Shown here piece after piece: positions 7,619 to 12,382 of a stretch of 12,382 bases of DNA (position 1 is the first letter of the stretch; each line of letters opens with the position of its first letter). This stretch comes from Myxococcales bacterium (GTDB lineage Bacteria; Myxococcota; Myxococcia; Myxococcales; Anaeromyxobacteraceae). Under the pieces are notes generated by a model. It had not been told where the DNA came from. It did not search any database and saw only the letters and a program-made list of their open reading frames with translations. The stretch lies in the NCBI GenBank assembly GCA_021784495.1, contig JAJXSQ010000035.1:1-12382 (forward strand), in the 5' to 3' direction. Position numbers and translations under genes: made by a program.

Positions 7619-8256
7619 CCCTGGCCGCCCGGATCGCCGCCGCGCGGGGCGCGCTGCCCCCCGGGGTGACCCTCGTCGCCGTCTCCAAGACCCAGCCGCC
7701 CGCGGCGATCCGCGAGGCCTACGCCGCGGGCCAGCGCCACTTCGGCGAGAACTACGCCCAGGAGTGGAGGGAGAAGGCCACCGCCCTCGCCGACCTGGCG
7801 GAGCTGACCTGGCACTTCATCGGCGGGCTGCAGACCAACAAGGCGCGCCTGCTCGCGCCGCGCGCGGCCTACGTCCACACCGTCGACCGGCCGGAGCTGG
7901 CGCGGGAGCTCGCCCGGCGCTACCAGGCGGCCGGCGCCACGGCCCGGATCTTCCTCGAGGTGAACGTGGGGGGGGAGGCGCGGAAGGCGGGCTGCGCCCC
8001 CGGCGACGCCGCCGCCCTCCTCGCGCTCGCCCGCTCGCTCCCCGGGCTCGAGCCGATCGGCCTCATGTGCCTCCCGCCGGCCGCCGAGGATCCGCGCCCC
8101 CACTTCCGCGCCCTCCGGGCGCTCCGCGACCGGCTCGGCCTGCGCGAGCTCTCGATGGGGATGAGCGCCGACTGGCGGGTCGCCGTCGAGGAGGGCGCCA
8201 CCTTCGTCAGGCTGGGCAGCGCGATCTTCGGCGCGCGGGGCCGGCCGGCGCCCTAG
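7615..8256 (+). CDS. yggS: YggS/PLPBP family pyridoxal-phosphate homeostasis protein
   Basis: This cytoplasmic fold-type III protein binds PLP but has no known enzyme activity; in E. coli, loss of YggS disturbs vitamin B6 and amino-acid pools. The 213-residue protein keeps the PLP-binding lysine in VAVSKTQ (Lys25), the GENYAQE motif (45-51), HFIGGLQTNKA (67-77), the LSMGMSADWRVAVEEGATFVRLGSAIFG block (179-206) forming the phosphate cup, and VNVGGEARKAGC (116-127). It is about 20 residues shorter than E. coli YggS (234), mainly at the N-terminus. GTG at 7615 overlaps the maf stop and follows GGGAGG (7605-7610) by 4 nt, deciding the start. It is last in the ppiD-maf-yggS set and converges on the mgtC-family gene. 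The frequent neighbour proC is not present. Confidence 0.94.
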   Translation: MTLAARIAAARGALPPGVTLVAVSKTQPPAAIREAYAAGQRHFGENYAQEWREKATALADLAELTWHFIGGLQTNKARLLAPRAAYVHTVDRPELARELARRYQAAGATARIFLEVNVGGEARKAGCAPGDAAALLALARSLPGLEPIGLMCLPPAAEDPRPHFRALRALRDRLGLRELSMGMSADWRVAVEEGATFVRLGSAIFGARGRPAP

Positions 8257-8277
8257 CGCCGCCGGCGGGGCGGGCCC

Positions 8278-8964
8278 CTAGGGGACGCGCACCTGCACCT
8301 CGCGCACCCGATCGGCGCCCTCGAGCGCGCCGACCAGGGCCGCGAGCGCGAGGGACTCGGGGAAGAGGACGTCGAAGGAGACCGAGGTGCGCCGGGCCAC
8401 GCGATCGGCGTGGTAGTCGACGTCGAGCGGCCGCGCGTGGAGCGCGGCGAGCCGGGCGGTGACGTCGGCCACGGGGTCGCCGGGCGCGCCGTCCGGCGCG
8501 TCGAAGGTGAGGAGGACCCGGCGCCGGACGACGTTCTTGTCCTCGAGGACCCGCAGCACCGTCAGCGCGAGCAGGCCGAGGACGGTGACGAACACGCTCT
8601 CCGGGTACATCCCCGATCCGGCCGCCAGCCCGATCGCGGCGACCAGCCAGAGCCCGGCGGCGGTGGTGAGCCCCTGGACCGTGGCCCCCGTGCGCAGGAT
8701 GGAGCCGCCGCCGAGGAAGCCGACGCCGGCCACCACCGAGGCGGCGATGCGGGAGGTGTCGACGGCCACCAGGTTCCCGGGGGTGTAGTGCTGGAAGAAG
8801 ACGAAGTGGGCCGAGACGACCATGAAGGTCGCTGAGGCCATGGAGACGATGAGGTGCGTCCGCAGCCCGGCCTGCCGGCGGTGGATGTCGCGCTCGACGC
8901 CGATGATCCCGCCGAGCAGCGCGGCGATGGTGATCCGCAGCAGCATCTCCCAGTGACTGATCAC
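8278..8964 (-). CDS. mgtC: MgtC/SapB family membrane protein
   Basis: The 228-residue protein has five predicted helices (about 7-25, 35-55, 72-92, 101-119, 122-140) and the MgtC signature regions: LLGGIIGVERDIHRRQAGLRTHLIV (16-40), then RIAASVVAGVGFLGGGSILR (72-91) and GLTTAAGLWLVAAIGLAAGSGMY (98-120). A soluble C-terminal domain of about 80 residues, ACT-like in other members, follows. In Salmonella and Mycobacterium, MgtC supports growth at low magnesium and inhibits the F-type ATP synthase; many chromosomal relatives have unknown roles, so function here is inferred only at family level. The start is GTG at 8964 because GGAGG lies 6 nt upstream (8975-8971); the longer open frame upstream is non-homologous. 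A 13-codon leader ORF overlaps this start as GTGA. It converges on yggS and is divergent from pirin, so it is probably transcribed alone. Confidence 0.92.
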   Translation of the reverse strand: MISHWEMLLRITIAALLGGIIGVERDIHRRQAGLRTHLIVSMASATFMVVSAHFVFFQHYTPGNLVAVDTSRIAASVVAGVGFLGGGSILRTGATVQGLTTAAGLWLVAAIGLAAGSGMYPESVFVTVLGLLALTVLRVLEDKNVVRRRVLLTFDAPDGAPGDPVADVTARLAALHARPLDVDYHADRVARRTSVSFDVLFPESLALAALVGALEGADRVREVQVRVP

Positions 8965-9002
8965 CGCGCGCCTCCAGGGGACCCCTCGGGATCCGGGTCC
9001 AT
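8961..9002 (-). CDS. Candidate 13-codon leader ORF upstream of mgtC (peptide MDPDPEGSPGGAR)
   Basis: An ATG at 9002 opens a 13-codon frame whose TGA (8963-8961) overlaps the mgtC GTG as GTGA. The peptide starts Met-Asp-Pro-Asp-Pro-Glu. What I see: alternating acidic and proline residues right at the N-terminus, and the mgtC Shine-Dalgarno (8975-8971) embedded in codons 10 and 11. What is known: the MgtL leader of the enterobacterial mgtA gene begins Met-Glu-Pro-Asp-Pro and such stretches destabilise translating ribosomes when magnesium is low; the Salmonella mgtC leader also carries short regulatory ORFs. Inference: this ORF could sense magnesium for the mgtC-family gene. Against it: there is no Shine-Dalgarno before the ATG, and short ORFs are frequent in GC-rich DNA. 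Confidence 0.35.
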   Translation of the reverse strand: MDPDPEGSPGGAR

Positions 9003-9011
9003 CGCCGGCCG

Positions 9012-9020
9012 ACGATAGCA
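9012..9020 (-). promoter_or_regulatory. Candidate extended -10 element for mgtC and its leader ORF
   Basis: On the minus strand TGC-TATCGT (9020-9012) is an extended -10 (TGn plus 4 of 6 to TATAAT). No -35 match exists at 17 nt. The end of the hexamer is only 9 nt before the leader ATG at 9002, so transcription from it would start about 2-4 nt before that ATG and give an almost leaderless message. This is a weak, consensus-based call. Confidence 0.25.
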
Positions 9021-9132
9021 CCGCGGCACCCTCCCCGCCGCCGGGTGGCCCGCCGGCGCCCGCCCGGTTAGGTCTCCTCGCGTCGCCGCCCCGGGGCCCA
9101 TCCGCGCTCCTGGCCCGGCCGAGGAGGAGCCC

Positions 9133-9213
9133 GTGAACCCCGCCGCCCACCGTCGAACCTCCCCCCGCCCCCTCGAGCCCCCCCGCGCGGAGCGCCGGAG
9201 GGCGCGGCCATGA
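9133..9213 (+). CDS. Candidate 26-codon leader ORF overlapping the pirin start
   Basis: GTG at 9133 follows a strong GAGGAGGAG ribosome site (9121-9129) by only 3 nt and opens 26 codons that end in a TGA at 9211-9213, overlapping the pirin start as ATGA. The peptide is rich in arginine (8) and proline (7), including a Pro-Pro pair, with no recognisable domain. It could couple translation into pirin or act as an attenuating upstream ORF. The very short spacer and the chance of random ORFs in GC-rich DNA keep confidence low; the pirin gene has its own GGAGGG ribosome site inside this ORF. Confidence 0.25.
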   Translation: MNPAAHRRTSPRPLEPPRAERRRARP

Positions 9214-10136
9214 TCGAGCGCGCCATCGTGGACGTGGTGACGCCGACCCCGGTGCGCGACGGGGCCGGGGTGAGGCTCCGCCGGAGCATCGCCACCGAGC
9301 GGCTCGACCACCTCGACCCCTTCTTCCTGTTCGACCACTTCGGCTCGGAGGACCCGGCGGAGTACCTGGCCGGCTTCCCCATGCACCCGCACCGGGGGAT
9401 CGAGACCATCACCTACATGCTCGACGGCAGCGTCGCGCACCGCGACAGCCTCGGCAACGCGGGGGTCATCGGCCCGGGCGACGTGCAGTGGATGACGGCC
9501 GGTCGGGGGATCCTCCACGAGGAGATGCCCCGCGCCGGCCCGCGCCGGCTCGACGGCTTCCAGGTCTGGGTCAACCTCCCGGCGCGGCTCAAGATGACCC
9601 CGCCCCGCTACCAGGACGTCCCCGCGGCCTCCATCCCGGAGGTCGCGACCCCGGACGGCAAGAGGATCCGGGTGGTGGCGGGCGAGGTCGAGGGGATCGC
9701 CGGCGCGGTGCGGGAGATCTTCGCCGGGCCGACCTACCTCGACGTGGCGCTGCCCGCGGGCGGCCTCCTCGAGCAGCCGGTCGCGCGCGGCCACACCGCG
9801 CTCCTCTACCTCTTCCAGGGCGAGGTGACGGTCGGGGGCGCGGCGCCGCGCGGCGCGGTCCTCCGCGCGACCCGCCTCGCGATCCTCGGCGACGGGGACC
9901 TGGTCCGGGTCCACGCCGGGGCGGCGCCCGCCCGCCTCCTGCTCCTCGCCGCCCAGCCGCTCCACGAGCCGGCGGCCCGCTGGGGCCCGTTCGTCATGAA
10001 CACCCCGGAGGAGATCGAGGAGACGCTGCGCGAGCTCCGCGACGGGACCTTCGCCCGCGCGGCGCAGCGAGCGGAGCCCCCGCGCCCGGGCGGCGACGGG
10101 GCGGAGGGGCCGGGGCAGCGGCGGCGCGATCGCTAG
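9210..10136 (+). CDS. Pirin family bicupin metalloprotein
   Basis: Pirins are soluble iron-binding bicupins; some act as quercetin dioxygenases, and human pirin is a transcription cofactor. The 308-residue protein has the N-terminal cupin signature FPMHPHRGIETITYMLDG (56-73), HRDSLGNAGVIGPGDVQWM (77-95) and TAGRGILHEE (96-105), giving the four metal ligands His59, His61, His103 and Glu105, so it should bind metal. A C-terminal cupin domain spans about 170-265, including LYLFQGEVTVGG. The segment WGPFVMNTPEEIEE near residues 263-276 is a typical pirin ending, after which there is a Pro/Arg/Gly-rich tail of about 25 residues that looks disordered. ATG at 9210 follows GGAGGG by about 7 nt. The stop interlocks with that of the convergent zinc-ribbon gene. 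Substrate and regulatory role cannot be told from sequence. Confidence 0.93.
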   Translation: MIERAIVDVVTPTPVRDGAGVRLRRSIATERLDHLDPFFLFDHFGSEDPAEYLAGFPMHPHRGIETITYMLDGSVAHRDSLGNAGVIGPGDVQWMTAGRGILHEEMPRAGPRRLDGFQVWVNLPARLKMTPPRYQDVPAASIPEVATPDGKRIRVVAGEVEGIAGAVREIFAGPTYLDVALPAGGLLEQPVARGHTALLYLFQGEVTVGGAAPRGAVLRATRLAILGDGDLVRVHAGAAPARLLLLAAQPLHEPAARWGPFVMNTPEEIEETLRELRDGTFARAAQRAEPPRPGGDGAEGPGQRRRDR

Positions 10137-10354
10137 GACGCCCGGAGCCGGAGCCGGCCGGCCTCGGTCACCTCGACGAGGAAGCCGGCGCCGCAGTAGA
10201 AGCAGCGGACCTCGTCCCCGTCGCCGAAGCGATCGTCGTAGGGGTTGTTGGCGTCGCACTCGGGGCAGTCGAAGTCGCCGAACCTCCGGCCCGCGCCCTC
10301 CGCCGACGCCTCCTTCTCGTCATCGTCCTCGTCGTAGCCCTGATCGATCGGCAT
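10133..10354 (-). CDS. Small acidic zinc-ribbon protein
   Basis: The 73-residue protein has an acidic, probably disordered N-terminus (YDEDDDEKEASAE, 7-19), then a zinc-ribbon with two CxxC knuckles 17 residues apart: CPEC (Cys30, Cys33) and CFYC (Cys51, Cys54), joined by ANNPYDDRFGDGDEVR. The C-terminus (GFLVEVTEAGRLRLRAS) would complete a small beta sheet. It should bind one zinc ion. Similar one-domain zinc-ribbons with an ANNPYDD-like linker seem to occur in myxobacteria, but I do not know a function; RNA, DNA or protein binding are all possible. ATG at 10354 follows GGGAG by 7 nt. It is convergent with pirin, sharing the bases CTAG for both stop codons, and divergent from the first DUF3108 gene across a 214-bp spacer. 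Confidence 0.85.
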   Translation of the reverse strand: MPIDQGYDEDDDEKEASAEGAGRRFGDFDCPECDANNPYDDRFGDGDEVRCFYCGAGFLVEVTEAGRLRLRAS

Positions 10355-10434
10355 CGGTCTGCTCCCGGCGGCGCCCTCGCGCGAGCTTACCCTGGGGGCT
10401 TCGGGGCCGCGAAGACGGCGTGGCGCCAGGGCAC

Positions 10435-10501
10435 GGGTGTCGCGGGGTGTCGCCTAAACCGTCGTTTTCAAGGCCGAGCAGGGCCGGATCCGGGCCGATC
10501 C
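10435..10501. repeat. Two pairs of short tandem direct repeats in the zinc-ribbon/DUF3108 divergent spacer
   Basis: The 214-bp spacer 10355-10568 has no convincing sigma70 promoter, but holds two direct-repeat pairs. GGGTGTCGC occurs at 10435-10443 and again at 10445-10453, a 10-nt period. GGGCCGGATCC at 10481-10491 is followed at once by GGGCCGATCC at 10492-10501, an 11-nt period with one base deleted. Between them lies a slightly AT-richer patch (CTAAACCGTCGTTTTCAA, 10454-10471). Helically phased repeats next to divergent starts can be protein-binding sites, but no regulator is known here. Confidence 0.4.
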
Positions 10502-10568
10502 CGCTGGCGCGTCGCGTGCATGAGCGACCCGGGTGGGCCCAGGAGCCGTGGGACGGGAGGGCAGCGAC

Positions 10569-11330
10569 ATGAGGTTCCCCATCCTCGCCATCGTCGTCGC
10601 GGCCTCGGCCGCGCTCCCCGCGGGCGCGCGGGCGCTCGCCTTCGCCCCCGGGGAGGAGACCGTCCTCGCCATCTCCTACCTGGGCCTGCCGACCGGCGAG
10701 GGGCGCATCTCCGTCGGGGACCCGATCGGCGACCTCTGGCCGGTCACCTTCCAGGCGCGCACCGCCGGCGTCGCCGGCTTCCTCGACGTCCGCGAGCACC
10801 TGGTCTGCGCCTGGGACGCGCCGACCCAGCTCCCCCGCGGCTCGGACCTGCGCGCCTTCGAGCTGGGCGACGCGCACGCCGACTCGCTCCACTTCGACCG
10901 CGCGGCCAACGTGGCCACCGTCTCGGTGGAGCGCCGGGACCGGCGCCGGGAGAAGACCGTGGCCGTCCCCCCCGGCGCGCAGGACCTGACCGGCGCGTTC
11001 ATGTGGCTCCGGCTGCAGCCGCTCGAGATGGGGGAGCGCCACCAGATCCCGGTCCTCACCGGCTCCAAGCTCTTCGAGCTCACCGCGGAGGTGGTCGGAC
11101 GGCGCGCCGTCCGGACCCCGGCCGGCACCTTCGACACCGTCGAGGTCCGGGTCCACCTCGAGCTCGCCGGCCAGTTCCAGAGCCGGCGCGACATCCAGCT
11201 CTGGTTCTCCGACGATCCGCGCCACGTCCTGGTCCGCGTGGAGGCCGACCTCGCCCTCGGCGGCATCGTGGCCGAGCTCGAGCGCTACCACCCCGGCCAG
11301 GCGCTGGCCGCCGCGGACCGGCGCGATTGA
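10569..11330 (+). CDS. DUF3108 family exported protein (first of two)
   Basis: The 253-residue protein starts with a Sec-type signal peptide: a short basic start (MRF), a hydrophobic stretch ending ALPAGARA, and likely cleavage after residue 22. The mature part is a beta-rich domain I assign to DUF3108: it opens with the pattern GEETVLAISYLGLPTGEGRI and closes with TPAGTFDTVEVRVHL, then LWFSDDPRHVLVRVEADLALGGIVAELERY, characteristic of the family. Function of DUF3108 proteins is unknown; they are periplasmic or envelope-associated. ATG at 10569 is chosen because it gives the signal peptide and follows GGGAGGG by about 8 nt; an in-frame GTG 36 nt upstream would bury the signal. It is followed after 33 nt by a second member, likely co-transcribed. 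There is one cysteine (in EHLVCAW) and no lipobox. Confidence 0.8.
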   Translation: MRFPILAIVVAASAALPAGARALAFAPGEETVLAISYLGLPTGEGRISVGDPIGDLWPVTFQARTAGVAGFLDVREHLVCAWDAPTQLPRGSDLRAFELGDAHADSLHFDRAANVATVSVERRDRRREKTVAVPPGAQDLTGAFMWLRLQPLEMGERHQIPVLTGSKLFELTAEVVGRRAVRTPAGTFDTVEVRVHLELAGQFQSRRDIQLWFSDDPRHVLVRVEADLALGGIVAELERYHPGQALAAADRRD

Positions 11331-11363
11331 CGGCCCGGCGAGCGGGGCGCGATCATCGCGCGC

Positions 11364-12128
11364 GTGCTCGCCGCGATCGCCGCCCTCCTCCTCTCCGCCG
11401 CCCCCCCCTGCGGGCTCCCGCCGCTCGCCGGGCCGCCGCCCTGGGCCTCGGGCGAGCAGCTCGAGATGGACCTCGGGCTCCTCGGGGCGATCCGGGTCGG
11501 CGAGGTGCTCTTCGCCGTGGAGCGCCCGCCGGAGCGCGGCGGGCCCGTGCCGGTGGTCGCCCGGGTCCGGAACACCACCCGGTTCGGGCCGGTCCGGCGC
11601 CTCGCCGCGGTCGGGCTCTCCTGGCTCGATCCGGTGACCCTCCGCCCGGAGCGGTACCGGGAGGAGTCGGACGAGGACGGCCGGCGCCGGACGAGCGACG
11701 CGCGGCTCTCCCCGCCGGCGGCGGAGGTGGTGGTCGTCTCCACCGACCGGACCGCGCGGGGCGAGCGGAGGTACGCGCGCCGCGGCGACGTCCTCGACCC
11801 CCTCGCGGCGATCTACTACCTGCGCGCCGCGCGCCTCGCGCCGGGGAGCGGCTTCTGCTTCGATCTCCTCGCGAACGGGAAGTACTGGCGGGTGACGGGC
11901 AAGGTCGCGGCGCGGACCGCGCCGATCGAGGTGCCCTGGGGCCGCTTCGAGGCGCTCCGGCTCGAGGCGACGGCGCGGCGCGCCGACGGCACCGGGAAGG
12001 ATCGCCCGCTCTGGCTCTGGCTCGGGACGGACCGCGCGCGCCTCCCGCTCGCGGCCGCCACCGAGGTGGACCTCGGCCCGGTGGCGGTGCGGCTGACCGG
12101 CGTCCGCTCCGCCGGCGCCCCCCGCTGA
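11364..12128 (+). CDS. DUF3108 family exported protein (second of two)
   Basis: The 254-residue protein has a short hydrophobic N-terminus (LAAIAALLLSAAPP) that resembles a signal peptide but lacks a basic start. The body follows the DUF3108 pattern: GEQLEMDLGLLGAIRVGEVLFAV, LSWLDPVTLRPERYREE, VLDPLAAIYYLRAARLAPGSGF, GKYWRVTGKV, VPWGRFEALRLEATA, and LWLWLGTDRARLPLAAATEVDLGPVAVRLTGV. It fits the family pattern better than the upstream gene and is diverged from it. The start is uncertain: GTG at 11364 has no clear ribosome site; two in-frame ATC codons just upstream (11352-11357) would add IIAR and give a basic residue, but ATC starts are rare. It lies 33 nt after the first DUF3108 gene and is probably translated from the same transcript. 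Function is unknown. Confidence 0.78.
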   Translation: MLAAIAALLLSAAPPCGLPPLAGPPPWASGEQLEMDLGLLGAIRVGEVLFAVERPPERGGPVPVVARVRNTTRFGPVRRLAAVGLSWLDPVTLRPERYREESDEDGRRRTSDARLSPPAAEVVVVSTDRTARGERRYARRGDVLDPLAAIYYLRAARLAPGSGFCFDLLANGKYWRVTGKVAARTAPIEVPWGRFEALRLEATARRADGTGKDRPLWLWLGTDRARLPLAAATEVDLGPVAVRLTGVRSAGAPR

Positions 12129-12382
12129 TCAGGCGGCGGGGGGCGGCGCGGGGGGCTCCATCCTCGCCGCCACCTGCGCCAGCCTTCGGCGGACGCTCGC
12201 CAGGAGCTCCCCGAGGTACTCGAGCTGCTCCGAGGGCCCCCCGCCGAGCGCCAGCGCGAGCAGCTTCGACTGGGTCACCCCGGCGTCCCCGAGCACCGCC
12301 TCGATCCGGCCGAGGTAGCCGTGCAGGGCGCCGAGCGCCTCGCGCGCCTCGCGCAGGTCGTCGGAGAGGAAGTCGAGGACCA
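12129..12382 (-). CDS. Hypothetical protein, C-terminal 83 residues (start beyond right edge)
   Basis: A minus-strand frame enters from the right edge and ends with TGA at 12131-12129, directly after the DUF3108 stop (12126-12128), so the two genes converge with no gap. The visible 83 residues are mostly charged, amphipathic helix: DDLREAREALGALHGYLGRI, then a short GGGPSEQ turn, then LEYLGELLASVRRRLAQVAARM, and finally a Pro/Ala tail (EPPAPPPAA). This pattern suggests a helical hairpin or coiled-coil region. There is no motif that identifies a family. The frame is supported by GC-rich third positions throughout. Confidence 0.6.
   Translation of the reverse strand, partial: VLDFLSDDLREAREALGALHGYLGRIEAVLGDAGVTQSKLLALALGGGPSEQLEYLGELLASVRRRLAQVAARMEPPAPPPAA

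Noticed and set aside
8259..8284. Palindromes CCGCCGGCGG and CCCCTAGGGG between yggS and mgtC as a terminator
   Set aside because: Neither can fold with a proper loop, the best hairpin is about 4 bp, and there is no T-tract on either strand.
8961..10259. A 432-codon minus-strand open frame opposite pirin
   Set aside because: It is a shadow of pirin; only its last 13 codons (9002-8961) are of interest, as a separate leader ORF.
10466..10471. TTGAAA on the minus strand as a -35 element for the zinc-ribbon gene
   Set aside because: The positions 16-18 nt downstream read GC-rich sequence with no -10 likeness.
10520..10568. Short ORF from ATG at 10520 ahead of the first DUF3108 gene
   Set aside because: It has no ribosome site and runs on out of frame into the DUF3108 coding region as a shadow.
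11364..11411. Second DUF3108 protein as a lipoprotein using the cysteine at residue 16
   Set aside because: The residues before it (AAPP) do not form a lipobox.

Overview
The window is about 75% G+C, shows strong G/C third-position bias, uses GTG starts often, and its proteins look like those of Myxococcota (Deltaproteobacteria). An Anaeromyxobacter-like organism is my best guess; this rests on composition, gene content and the general look of the conserved hypothetical proteins, not on a database search. There is no sign of mobile DNA, CRISPR, rRNA or tRNA. It reads as a compact housekeeping chromosome segment.

Layout: (1) 1-369 (-) is the N-terminal part of a hypothetical protein running off the left edge, divergent from a thioredoxin gene (502-831, +) with a good sigma70-type promoter. 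(2) 883-5319 (-) is a tightly packed cell-elongation operon, transcribed mreC > mreD > PBP2 (mrdA) > rodA, with start/stop overlaps or tiny gaps. It has no mreB in the visible neighbourhood. (3) Divergent from mreC, sharing an AT-rich promoter island, is a PpiD/SurA-like membrane-anchored prolyl isomerase (5443-7032, +), followed by maf (10-nt gap) and a YggS/PLPBP-family gene (GTGA overlap). (4) A minus-strand MgtC-family membrane protein (8278-8964) converges on yggS and diverges from a pirin gene (9210-10136, +). The 245-bp spacer between them holds two candidate leader ORFs, each ending on the start codon of the gene it precedes. (5) A small acidic zinc-ribbon protein (10133-10354, -) converges on pirin with interlocked stop codons. 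(6) Two consecutive exported DUF3108-type proteins follow on the plus strand (10569-11330, 11364-12128). (7) A minus-strand hypothetical gene enters from the right edge (12129-12382).

How the genes fit together: MreC, MreD, PBP2 and RodA form the Rod complex that builds side-wall peptidoglycan, RodA polymerising glycan from lipid II and PBP2 crosslinking it. The divergent PpiD-like protein would assist folding of exported proteins, so the shared promoter island joins two envelope functions. Maf (nucleotide pyrophosphatase, often linked to division or septation) and YggS (PLP homeostasis) are common housekeeping genes.

The most interesting lead is a 13-codon ORF directly upstream of the mgtC-family gene whose peptide begins Met-Asp-Pro-Asp-Pro-Glu. 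Alternating acidic and proline residues at the N-terminus are what lets the enterobacterial MgtL leader peptide (beginning Met-Glu-Pro-Asp-Pro) destabilise ribosomes at low magnesium. The ORF overlaps the mgtC start and covers its Shine-Dalgarno sequence. It is a hypothesis from sequence alone.
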